This document shows, in pieces, positions 1 through 6,138 of a stretch of DNA of 8,295 nucleotides (its first letter is position 1; each line of letters starts with the position of its first letter). The notes beneath the pieces are model-generated. The model did no database searches and was not told the origin of the DNA. It worked only from the letters and a program-made list of their open reading frames with translations. Both the position numbers and the translations under genes were made by a program. Source of the stretch: Bacteroidales bacterium (GTDB lineage: Bacteria; Bacteroidota; Bacteroidia; Bacteroidales; UBA1715); assembly GCA_017618935.1 (NCBI GenBank), contig JAFZTG010000158.1, positions 1 to 8,295 on the forward strand. Direction: 5' to 3'.

Positions 1-233
1 CCCTTTATCAGCGTTGTCTCGTCATAGATGTACAAAATTCTGGCGTAGGCAATGTTAGCCGATTCACTTTTATACCAACTTATTGTAACCTCGTTAGTGT
101 AAGGATTTACAGACACATACGATATGTCGGTCGGGTCGATTTCTTCGGCAAAAAGCGACAGAAAACTGCTCATTAAAAACAGTCCCGCCAAAGCGATTTT
201 TCGTTTCGTATGTTTAGCCAACCACAATTTCAT
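1..233 (-). CDS. Partial exported protein, fibronectin-III-like N-terminal segment
   Basis: This reading frame starts at an ATG (complement of 231-233) and runs off the left edge of the window, so only the first 77 residues are visible. Residues 1-25 form a signal peptide: a basic start (MKLWLAKHTKRK) followed by the hydrophobic stretch IALAGLFLMSSFLSLFA, with likely cleavage before EEIDPTD. The mature part, including VSVNPYTNEVTISWYKS and a later YARILYIYDE, has the alternating beta pattern and the V-T-I-S-W strand of a fibronectin type III-like domain. Bacteroidota surface or secreted proteins often begin this way. The start overlaps the end of the M16 gene by 20 bases, which suggests translational coupling in one operon. 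Function and full length cannot be judged. It is too short to stand out in an ORF scan. The frame and signal peptide are clear; the domain name is an inference. Confidence 0.7.
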   Translation of the reverse strand, partial: MKLWLAKHTKRKIALAGLFLMSSFLSLFAEEIDPTDISYVSVNPYTNEVTISWYKSESANIAYARILYIYDETTLIK

Positions 234-1506
234 ACATTGAATCTTCGTGCAGATATTTGTTTGACAGTTCCAATAGTTCTTTGGCGGTGATTTTCCGTAT
301 TTTTGACCAAATATGTTGGTAATAGCCGACAAAATCAATGTCGTAACCTAATGTGTTTCTGAACATTTCGCTTGTCGCAAACGCACCGTCAAAGTTACGG
401 ACAAGGGTAGATTGCATATAGGCTTTCACCATATCAAGTTCGTCTTGTTGTACCATTTCTGTTCTTAAACGTCGAAGTTCGTCAGAAATTGCGTCCAATG
501 CCTTTTGAGCGACATCTTTTCCCACACGCGACGTAATAATGAAATATCCCGCATGTTCCATCGAGATAATTCCTGAGCCAATACCGTAAGTATAACCCTT
601 GTCTTCTCTAATGTTCGTCATCAATCGAGAACCGAAATAACCGCCTAAAATCGTGTTGAGAACTTGCAATGGTATGAAATCAGGATGACTTCTGTTAACC
701 ATAATTTTCCCCAGGTTGAGCGACGATTGCACGGCATTTTCTTTGGTAATCCAATGCTTTTTTTGTAAATCGCTAACTATATCGTATTCAATAGGTTGTG
801 TTTTGTTATTTAAACTATTAAATTCGTTATGCTGAAGAAACGAGATAAGATTTTTTATTTCTTGCGATTTGGGATTTCCACAAATTACGATTGAGGTGTT
901 TTCAGCAACATAATTCTGGTTGTGGAAACGAATCAAGTCATCTCGTGTAATATGCTCAAAATCATTTAATTGAATCGTTCTGCCGTAGGGGTGTTTTTCA
1001 CCAAAGAGGGCTTGTGCCAGTTTCTTTTGTGAAAGCACTTCAACTCGTTCATTATCAACCTTAAAACGTTCTTTTCTTTTGAGAAGGCTTGTTTCAAGTT
1101 TATCTTCGGGAAACGTAGGATGAATAATGAAATCAGTGACGATTTTGATAGTTTCAGCCAAATGTTTTTCAAGGCAACAAACCGAAATGAGCGACCTGTC
1201 CTTAGTTGTGTGAAAGGAGATGTATGAACCTAGAAAATCAAGTCGTTCGGCGATTTGTTCCGAAGCCATTGTCGTGGAACCTTCTTGAAGCATCGCCAAG
1301 GTAGTGAGGGCGGTCAGCGAGAAATCTGACGCATATTCACCTGCTTTTATGATGAAGTCAATTTTTGTGATTTCTTGATCGTAAAGCGGAAACAAAAAAA
1401 TGGGAATGCCATTGTCTGCCAAAAATCGTTCTGGTGCGTGCAACGAGAGCGATTTCAACTGTTTGAACGCTGGCGCCTTGTCTCTATGGAGTTTTCTCAG
1501 TTTCAT
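214..1506 (-). CDS. M16 family peptidase-like protein, zinc motif absent
   Basis: The 430-residue product has the size and layout of an M16B (insulinase or processing-peptidase-like) subunit: an N-terminal domain with the FIIKAGEYASD strand (51-61), a linker near 210-250, and a C-terminal domain with LNTILGGYFGSRL (283-295) and the R-x4-Y substrate-binding signature (R300, Y305 in REDKGYTYG). The inverted zinc motif HxxEH should fall near residues 69-78, but the sequence there is TLAMLQEGST, so both metal-binding histidines are missing. That pattern is typical of the non-catalytic partner in M16 heterodimers. No catalytic subunit is visible here; it may lie past the left edge or elsewhere. 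There is no signal peptide, so the protein is probably cytoplasmic. Its gene is transcribed divergently from mnmE and overlaps the next exported-protein gene. The family call is firm; loss of proteolytic activity is inferred. Confidence 0.88.
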   Translation of the reverse strand: MKLRKLHRDKAPAFKQLKSLSLHAPERFLADNGIPIFLFPLYDQEITKIDFIIKAGEYASDFSLTALTTLAMLQEGSTTMASEQIAERLDFLGSYISFHTTKDRSLISVCCLEKHLAETIKIVTDFIIHPTFPEDKLETSLLKRKERFKVDNERVEVLSQKKLAQALFGEKHPYGRTIQLNDFEHITRDDLIRFHNQNYVAENTSIVICGNPKSQEIKNLISFLQHNEFNSLNNKTQPIEYDIVSDLQKKHWITKENAVQSSLNLGKIMVNRSHPDFIPLQVLNTILGGYFGSRLMTNIREDKGYTYGIGSGIISMEHAGYFIITSRVGKDVAQKALDAISDELRRLRTEMVQQDELDMVKAYMQSTLVRNFDGAFATSEMFRNTLGYDIDFVGYYQHIWSKIRKITAKELLELSNKYLHEDSMYEIVVG

Positions 1507-1522
1507 TTTTATTATTTGATTT

Positions 1523-1530
1523 CAAAGGTA
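1523..1530 (-). promoter_or_regulatory. Candidate -7 element for the M16 operon
   Basis: On the minus strand this reads TACCTTTG, a full match to the Bacteroidota -7 consensus TAnnTTTG. It lies 16 bases upstream of the M16 ATG (1506), so the leader would be very short. I see no good -33 TTTG at the expected distance. The call therefore rests on one 8-base match in the right place. Confidence 0.4.
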
Positions 1531-1562
1531 CAAAAAAAGCGTGAGTAATCATTCGTTTTTAA

Positions 1563-1570
1563 TATCTTTG
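1563..1570 (+). promoter_or_regulatory. Candidate -7 element for mnmE
   Basis: TATCTTTG matches the Bacteroidota -7 consensus TAnnTTTG and sits 14 bases before the mnmE ATG at 1585. With the opposite-facing element at 1523-1530 it would make the 78-bp gap a compact divergent promoter. No clear -33 element is visible. Confidence 0.4.
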
Positions 1571-1584
1571 ACAAAAATTTTGAT

Positions 1585-2985
1585 ATGATTGTAGAATCCA
1601 ACACGATATGTGCCATTGCGACGGCGCAGGGCAAAGGGGCAATAGCCGTCATACGGATTAGCGGCGAGGACACGAAGAACATCGTGTCGCGGATATTTCG
1701 GCCATATAAGGAAACTGCTGATTGGATGCACAAAGGGTATTCAATTCATTATGGCGAGATTTTCGATGGCGAAATTGTCATAGATTCCGTGTTGGTGTCG
1801 GTTTTCAATGCCCCAAATTCCTATACCGGCGAGGATTCTATGGAAATCAGCTGTCACGCATCGCACTATATTCAGCAAGAAATTTTGCGTCTTTTGGTGC
1901 AAAATGGTGCTCGGCTCGCTCATCCGGGGGAATTTACCCAACGGGCGTTTTTGAACAAGAAAATGGACTTGTCGCAAGCCGAAGCCGTGGCCGATTTGAT
2001 AGCATCAAGTTCTGCTTCATCGCACCATTTGGCAATGTCGCAGATGAAAGGTGGTTATGCAAAGGAACTCAAGGATTTACGAGCTGTATTGCTGCAATTT
2101 CTTTCGCTTCTTGAACTTGAACTCGATTTCAGTGAGGAAGACTTGGAATTTGCCGACCGCAAACAATTGACCGACCTTTGTTCCGATTTAACCCACCGAG
2201 TGGAGAAACTTGTGCAGTCTTTCCGACTAGGAAACGCCATAAAACAAGGCGTTCCCGTATGTATAGTAGGCGAGCCGAACGTGGGGAAATCCACCTTGCT
2301 CAACGCGTTGCTCAACGAAGAGAAAGCAATCGTGTCGTCGATTCCAGGAACCACGCGCGACGTGATAGAAGACACGATGGTGATGGGCGGCGTGACCTTC
2401 CGTTTTATCGACACGGCAGGAATTCGCGAGACCGAAAACGAGATAGAACGAATTGGTATTCAAAAAACCTTCGAGAACATCGACAAGGCGACGTACATTC
2501 TCGTGTTGGTTGATGTAAATTCCGACAAACAGTTAGTGGCGCAAACCATTTCGACCATAAAAAAACATACGCCCGACAAGAAAATCTTCTTGATTGTCAA
2601 CAAAATAGATACGAATCCCGATTATAAATGCCATCTGGCGAAAGCGGATTTTTCGGAACTGACGGAAAACGATTCTGTGGTATATATTTCGGCAAAAACG
2701 CACGAAAACATTGACAACTTGATAGACTTGCTGCTTGCCGAAGTCAATGCAGGCAACATTTCGCAGGACGATGCCATTGTCACAAATTTCCGCCACTACG
2801 AGGCCTTGAATCATGCGTTGGATTCACTTCACGCAATAGACGAAGGTTTTCAGAATGGTCTGACCAACGATTTGATCAGTCTTGAATTACGACAAGTTCT
2901 TCATTATCTGGGACTTATAACGGGTGAGATTTCCGAAGACGAAATGTTAGGAAATATATTCGCACACTTTTGCGTGGGCAAGTAG
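1585..2985 (+). CDS. mnmE: tRNA modification GTPase MnmE (TrmE/ThdF)
   Basis: MnmE works with MnmG to install the (carboxymethyl)aminomethyl group on C5 of wobble uridine-34 in certain tRNAs, using a folate one-carbon unit and GTP hydrolysis. The 466-residue product matches the usual family length. The N-terminal folate-binding domain starts with DTIxAIATxxGxGxIAVIRISG-like residues (6-27) and includes the SYTGEDxxEISCH segment. A helical domain follows. The inserted G domain shows G1 GEPNVGKS (229-236), the K-loop region with PGTTRD, G3 DTAG (276-279) and G4 NKID (339-342). The protein ends in FCVGK, which carries the conserved cysteine (463). The ATG at 1585 gives the standard N-terminus. 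The gene is intact although a mobile element appears to begin at its 3' end, so insertion there would have preserved the reading frame. Confidence 0.97.
   Translation: MIVESNTICAIATAQGKGAIAVIRISGEDTKNIVSRIFRPYKETADWMHKGYSIHYGEIFDGEIVIDSVLVSVFNAPNSYTGEDSMEISCHASHYIQQEILRLLVQNGARLAHPGEFTQRAFLNKKMDLSQAEAVADLIASSSASSHHLAMSQMKGGYAKELKDLRAVLLQFLSLLELELDFSEEDLEFADRKQLTDLCSDLTHRVEKLVQSFRLGNAIKQGVPVCIVGEPNVGKSTLLNALLNEEKAIVSSIPGTTRDVIEDTMVMGGVTFRFIDTAGIRETENEIERIGIQKTFENIDKATYILVLVDVNSDKQLVAQTISTIKKHTPDKKIFLIVNKIDTNPDYKCHLAKADFSELTENDSVVYISAKTHENIDNLIDLLLAEVNAGNISQDDAIVTNFRHYEALNHALDSLHAIDEGFQNGLTNDLISLELRQVLHYLGLITGEISEDEMLGNIFAHFCVGK
2968..2985 (+). other. Putative attachment site (attL) in the 3' end of mnmE
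   Basis: The last 18 bases of mnmE encode FCVGK plus the stop. Immediately downstream the composition changes and an integrase module begins, reading away from mnmE. In gammaproteobacteria, Salmonella genomic island 1 uses exactly these codons of trmE as its attachment site, because they are conserved and can be rebuilt on insertion. By analogy this is the likely crossover region here. I did not find a convincing second copy in the window, so the call is positional inference only. Confidence 0.35.
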
Positions 2986-3025
2986 ATTCCCCTAAACAAA
3001 ACGATTCAATTCTCTATAAATCTTG

Positions 3026-3062
3026 ATAAATAGTCGTTGTACGGCTTTTTATCGCTATTTAT
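3026..3062. repeat. 8-bp inverted repeat with 21-bp spacer beside mnmE
   Basis: ATAAATAG (3026-3033) is mirrored by CTATTTAT (3055-3062). The spacer holds TTGTACGGCTTTTTATCG. The pair lies 41 bp after the mnmE stop. It could be core-type integrase half-sites or the remains of an mnmE terminator. It is AT-rich, so as RNA it would be a weak hairpin. Confidence 0.4.
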
Positions 3063-3088
3063 TTGTTACCAATTTTATATTTATAAAC

Positions 3089-3104
3089 CGATTTTTAGAC
3101 TAAT
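3089..3104 (+). repeat. Dyad-symmetric 16-bp repeat, copy 1
   Basis: CGATTTTTAGACTAAT contains the dyad TTAG-A-CTAA. It matches copy 2 at 3205-3220 in 14 of 16 positions, in direct orientation. One of the two differences is the central base of the dyad (A here, T in copy 2), so TTAGWCTAA is preserved as a symmetric site. That is typical of a binding site for a dimeric protein or a recombinase core. TAATTTTG at 3101-3108 also resembles a -7 promoter element. Confidence 0.6.
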
Positions 3105-3126
3105 TTTGTACCCCGTTTGTACCTCG
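3105..3126 (+). repeat. Two 11-bp tandem TACC units, possible integrase arm sites
   Basis: TTTGTACCCCG (3105-3115) is followed at once by TTTGTACCTCG (3116-3126), with 10 of 11 bases identical. The spacing is one helical turn, so a protein bound to both units would sit on one DNA face. Arm-type sites of tyrosine integrases and excisionase sites are commonly arranged this way near attachment sites. The repeat is seen directly; the role is inferred. Confidence 0.5.
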
Positions 3127-3168
3127 TGGTAGAACGAAGCAGTAATATATCCAAGATGAAGAAGTGTG

Positions 3169-3192
3169 TACCTAATATTACCCAACAGTACC
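3169..3192 (+). repeat. Three TACC motifs at exact 10-bp spacing
   Basis: TACC occurs at 3169, 3179 and 3189, each 10 bp from the last, between the tandem units at 3105-3126 and the second dyad at 3205. This looks like a continuation of the same helically phased array with less conserved flanks. It ends 49 bp before the start of the HTH gene, so it could equally be an operator for the HTH-integrase operon. Confidence 0.4.
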
Positions 3193-3204
3193 CATTATTG
3201 CGGG

Positions 3205-3220
3205 CGAATTTTAGTCTAAT
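3205..3220 (+). repeat. Dyad-symmetric 16-bp repeat, copy 2, near the HTH start
   Basis: CGAATTTTAGTCTAAT is the second copy of the repeat at 3089-3104, and the two bracket the TACC array. It lies 21 bp before the HTH-gene ATG, where a repressor would overlap the promoter or early leader. AAGATTTG at 3227-3234 is one base off a TAnnTTTG -7 element. Autoregulation by the downstream HTH protein is the simplest reading, with integrase core binding as the alternative. Confidence 0.55.
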
Positions 3221-3241
3221 AAGTCCAAGATTTGAATCGCA

Positions 3242-4123
3242 ATGCCAAATACTTATACAAAAGTCTGTGCTGTGTGTGGAAAGACTTTCACAGCTCACCA
3301 AAGCCGAACACAATGTTGTTCCGATGCTTGTTCCAAAAAGTTATACAAATTCAACAAGAAGAAAATTCTTGCCGAACGTACTCAACAAGATATTTTGGAG
3401 AAAAAACGAGAAGAATTGTTGTCGAAAACATTCCTTTCTATTTCAGATTCTGCCAAATTACTTGGAATGTCTCCGAAAACAATACGAAAGATGATAAGCA
3501 ACGGTTCTCTCCAATCTATTAAATATGGTACTCGGTTGGTTCGTATTAGTGTTGATGATCTAAAAAATCCTCAAATACAACAAAATGAACCAATCAGGAA
3601 TGATGATGTTGACTTGTCGCAATACTATACGGTCAAAGATGCTTTGAGTCATTTTGAAATATCATTAACCTGGTTTTATCATAAGATAAAGCCGTTAAAC
3701 ATTACACCTATAACATTCAAGGGCTGTGCCTATTATCCAAAGGAAACCTTGGAGAGAGTTTTCTATAAAAAGAAATATGCTCAAATCCAAGAATGGTTCA
3801 GCGTTTCCGAAATAGCAGAAAAATATCATTTAAGGGACAACTACGTATATGAATTTATCAGTGATCATAAAGAAATACCTCGAAAACGACAAGGAAAAAA
3901 TGTTCTAATCTCAAAGGTGGATTGGGAGAATGCAAGAGGTATAAACATGGCTAATAATGAGGACTATTATTCAATTCCAGAAGCGACAAAAGTATTTTCT
4001 GTCGGACGTAGCCATTTATATGATGTGATAAGAGAACATAAGATTGATAAAATAAAAATAGGTCATTCCATTTATGTTTTGAAGGAAGACCTCAATAGAA
4101 TAATGTTAAACCGCAAAAACTAA
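3242..4123 (+). CDS. Cys-finger protein with four tandem HTH units, excisionase/MerR-like
   Basis: The product has 293 residues. The N-terminus has a cysteine cluster, CAVCGKTF followed by CCSDAC, spanning about residues 9-31 and resembling a small zinc finger. A basic coiled stretch (KKKILAERTQQDILEKKREE) follows. Four similar helix-turn-helix units then begin near residues 64 (FLSISDSAKLLG), 128 (YYTVKDALSHF), 185 (WFSVSEIAEKY) and 242 (YYSIPEATKVF). Each has an aromatic-x-[SV]-x-[ED]A-like start, a recognition helix and a short wing ending in a hydrophobic I/V strand and D/E-L, as in excisionase or MerR-type (HTH_17) domains. The first unit is the most canonical (MSPKTIRKMISNGSL). The gene ends 5 bases before the integrase gene, so the two are almost certainly one operon. 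The expected role is a directionality factor or regulator binding several phased sites, possibly those just upstream. Specific function is unknown. Confidence 0.8.
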   Translation: MPNTYTKVCAVCGKTFTAHQSRTQCCSDACSKKLYKFNKKKILAERTQQDILEKKREELLSKTFLSISDSAKLLGMSPKTIRKMISNGSLQSIKYGTRLVRISVDDLKNPQIQQNEPIRNDDVDLSQYYTVKDALSHFEISLTWFYHKIKPLNITPITFKGCAYYPKETLERVFYKKKYAQIQEWFSVSEIAEKYHLRDNYVYEFISDHKEIPRKRQGKNVLISKVDWENARGINMANNEDYYSIPEATKVFSVGRSHLYDVIREHKIDKIKIGHSIYVLKEDLNRIMLNRKN

Positions 4124-4128
4124 AAATT

Positions 4129-5232
4129 ATGTATGCATCAAAAGTAACCTTGCGAAAAAAGCCTATCGCGAATGAAAAATTCAGTTTGTATTTGGATTAT
4201 TATCCACCAATTCAAAATCCACGAACAAAAGAATTTAGCCGTCGGGAGTTTCTTGGAATTCACATTTTCGCCAATCCTAAAACCAAACATGAAAAAATGT
4301 ACAATGGAAAGATGTTGGACGTTGCCAATGCAATATGTTCACAACGCCAGGTTGATATATTCAACAATAAATTTGGATTCATTGACACACAAATTGACAA
4401 AATAGATTTTATTGGCTTTTTCAGAAATGAGTGTGAGAATAGAGATAACAGATGGAATATCACGTTAAAGCACTTTTGTAGATTCACAGACAATTATTGT
4501 AAATTTGGAGATGTGAGTTATGAATTGTGTAATGGTTTTCGTCAATATTTATTAAGTACAAACGATTTAAGCCATCCCAACAAAAAACTACATATAAATT
4601 CAGCCTCTTCATATTGGAATACATTTAGAGCCGTATTAAAAGTTGCCTTGAAAAAGAAATTATTGAAAGAGGATTTTATGCTACAACTTGAACCTATCAA
4701 AACCATCGATACAAATAGGGAATTTTTGACAATTGAAGAGTTAAAAATACTTGCAAACACACCTTGCGACAATATGGAACTTAAAAGAGCAGCATTGTTT
4801 TCTGCTTTGACAGGTTTGCGAAGAAGTGATATTCTTAGTTTGCAATGGGAGAATGTGGAAATGTATCAAGATGGTGGGTATTGCATACGGACAACTACCC
4901 AAAAGACCAAAGCAAACATTGTCAATCCTATCTCATTTGAGGCATATAGACTTTGTGGAGAACCGAAGGATGAAGGAACCATATTTAAGTCCTTGACGAC
5001 GTATGTTATCAATAAAGATTTACCTAAATGGGTTCGAAGAGCTGGTATAAAAAAGCACATCACTTTTCACTGTTTCCGTCATACGTTTGCCACATTGCTG
5101 ATAGCAAAAGGAAACGATATTTACACCGTATCAAAAATGTTGTCTCATAGAAATGTAGCTACAACTCAAATTTATGCCCATATGATTGATTCTAAGAAAC
5201 GTACTGCGGCAGAATCCATATCTCTACAATAA
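4129..5232 (+). CDS. int: Tyrosine recombinase/integrase with arm-binding domain
   Basis: This 367-residue site-specific recombinase would integrate and excise the element. Residues 1 to about 90 look like the beta-rich arm-DNA-binding domain of Bacteroidota integrases, with YLDYYPPIQNPRTKEFSRREFLG. Residues about 100-190 form the helical SAM-like core-binding domain. The catalytic domain is complete: Arg in TGLRRSD (R231), Lys in TTQKTK (probably K259), H314 and R317 in HCFRHT, H340 in LSHRN, and the nucleophile Y349 in TTQIYAHM. The ATG is 5 bases after the HTH stop, without a Shine-Dalgarno sequence, as is normal in this phylum. It reads away from mnmE and converges on the DUF6266 gene. 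The family is certain; use of the mnmE 3' end as its target is inferred from position. Confidence 0.95.
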   Translation: MYASKVTLRKKPIANEKFSLYLDYYPPIQNPRTKEFSRREFLGIHIFANPKTKHEKMYNGKMLDVANAICSQRQVDIFNNKFGFIDTQIDKIDFIGFFRNECENRDNRWNITLKHFCRFTDNYCKFGDVSYELCNGFRQYLLSTNDLSHPNKKLHINSASSYWNTFRAVLKVALKKKLLKEDFMLQLEPIKTIDTNREFLTIEELKILANTPCDNMELKRAALFSALTGLRRSDILSLQWENVEMYQDGGYCIRTTTQKTKANIVNPISFEAYRLCGEPKDEGTIFKSLTTYVINKDLPKWVRRAGIKKHITFHCFRHTFATLLIAKGNDIYTVSKMLSHRNVATTQIYAHMIDSKKRTAAESISLQ

Positions 5233-5277
5233 CCAATAAAAAAGCCCGTCCTTTCGGGCGGGCTTGGCAATTGGTTA
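5230..5277 (-). terminator. Strong nested hairpin terminator between int and DUF6266 gene
   Basis: A 10-bp stem (5242-5251 with 5256-5265, loop TTTC) is mostly G-C. Read on the minus strand it is followed by TTTTTTATT, a classic terminator placed just after the DUF6266 stop codon. An outer stem also encloses it: TAACCAAT (5230-5237) pairs perfectly with ATTGGTTA (5270-5277). The outer left arm overlaps the integrase stop codon. On the plus strand no T run follows the inner stem, so termination of int from this side should be weaker. Confidence 0.85.
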
Positions 5278-5285
5278 CGTGATGT

Positions 5286-5924
5286 TTAGCCGATGGTCAG
5301 TTCCCCTAAGTAAATTGAAGTGGCGACACTCTTGCCGTCGGCAGAAATGAACCCTAAAAACGCCTCTACCTTACTACCTGTCCAGTCTGCGGGAACGGTA
5401 AGAGTAGTCTCCTCTTCAAAACGTCTGTTACCTGCCGTATTAAATACGGCTTCTTGTTTGCTCTTGTTGAACAACAACGGCATTGCAATGTCTGTTTGCA
5501 AAGCATTGCCTTTGCCACTATTGTCGTACCAATGGAATGTAACACCACCATTTGTGACGCTTGCATCCACACCATCTGCTGGCGTTAATGTGCCACGCGA
5601 AACCAACGCTTTTGAGTAGTCCAACTCAAAGTTGGGATATTCGCCTTTGATGGCGTTCTTGATGTTGTACGCCATAGCTGCGTTAAAACCAGTTTGTTTC
5701 ACCGCATAAGGTCTGAAACCAATACGGATGTACGACGAAATTGGTTGCAAGAAAAACAATGTAGTCGCGAAGCGATTACGTTGTGTTACCTGTCCTCTCG
5801 TGCGTGGATTCTTGATAGACTCGGCTTTGGAACGCATGTAGTCAATGCCTTTCCAAGAAGCCCCGACAACGGTTCCCACTGTCCCGTGGAATCCGCCTAA
5901 AATACCTCTTTTAATTCTTCCCAT
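5286..5924 (-). CDS. DUF6266 family protein, function unknown
   Basis: The 212-residue product begins MGRIKRGILGGF, then GTVGTVVGASWKGIDYMRS and NPRTRGQVTQRNRF (39-52). I recognise this glycine-rich, basic N-terminus from the Bacteroidota family DUF6266. The middle (about 55-110) is mixed and aromatic. The C-terminal part (about 125-212) is beta-rich, with VTFHWYDNSGKGNA and a strand-turn pattern, and ends EAFLGFISADGKSVATSIYLGELTIG. There is no signal peptide or membrane segment. No enzymatic motif is visible. The basic N-terminus followed by a beta-sandwich-like domain would suit a nucleic-acid-associated or particle protein, but that is speculation. The gene converges on int with a terminator between them, and is separated from the upstream operon by another terminator, so it is probably monocistronic. 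Confidence 0.8.
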   Translation of the reverse strand: MGRIKRGILGGFHGTVGTVVGASWKGIDYMRSKAESIKNPRTRGQVTQRNRFATTLFFLQPISSYIRIGFRPYAVKQTGFNAAMAYNIKNAIKGEYPNFELDYSKALVSRGTLTPADGVDASVTNGGVTFHWYDNSGKGNALQTDIAMPLLFNKSKQEAVFNTAGNRRFEEETTLTVPADWTGSKVEAFLGFISADGKSVATSIYLGELTIG

Positions 5925-5959
5925 AGTTATAAATTTTTAATTGTTATGTGAAATTATTT

Positions 5960-6003
5960 CGGACTTGGTATGGAGTTGGTACGGATTTGATTCGGACCAA
6001 CTT
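5960..6003 (+). repeat. Four degenerate 11-bp tandem units upstream of the DUF6266 gene
   Basis: The units are CGGACTTGGTA (5960-5970), TGGAGTTGGTA (5971-5981), CGGATTTGATT (5982-5992) and CGGACCAACTT (5993-6003), with approximate consensus CGGAnTTGGTA. The last unit keeps only the CGGA half. On the minus strand the first two units carry TACC 11 bp apart, echoing the array at 3105-3126 in the opposite orientation. An inverted pair AGTTGGT (5974-5980) and ACCAACT (5996-6002) overlaps the array. It lies 36-79 bp before the DUF6266 start, where an operator or integrase arm site could sit. Confidence 0.6.
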
Positions 6004-6098
6004 TTTCCCTTATCCGTTGTGTAAAATTACTTAGAATTTCCGCAACTTCAATGAGTGTCGGTGCATTTGCCTTAGATTGCGTTAATCTGCTCGCAGAA

Positions 6099-6138
6099 CG
6101 GCAAAAAAGCCCCGAATGGGGCTTTTATTTCGTTGCCG
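6099..6138 (-). terminator. Bidirectional terminator ending the three-paralogue operon
   Basis: The core stem AAAAGCCCC (6105-6113) and GGGGCTTTT (6118-6126) has loop GAAT and gives a run of T residues on both strands. An outer stem, CGGCAA (6099-6104) with TTGCCG (6133-6138), encloses it. The stop codon of the last operon gene (6125-6127) lies at the base of the core stem, so the gene ends inside its own terminator. Confidence 0.85.

Noticed and set aside
77..87. AACTTATTGTA also occurs inverted near 7589-7599
   Set aside because: It is an AT-rich 11-mer inside a coding frame on one side, with no match in the flanks; likely chance.
1585..2985. Possible disruption of mnmE by the element
   Set aside because: The frame is full length with all G motifs and the terminal FCVGK, so the gene is intact.
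5960..6003. Short direct repeats considered as a CRISPR array
   Set aside because: The units are 11 bp, contiguous and degenerate, without spacers, and no cas gene is present.
6028..6036. TACTTAGAA also occurs at 7465-7473, upstream of another minus-strand gene
   Set aside because: It is a 9-base match at different distances from the two starts, without extended similarity; not enough to call a shared operator.
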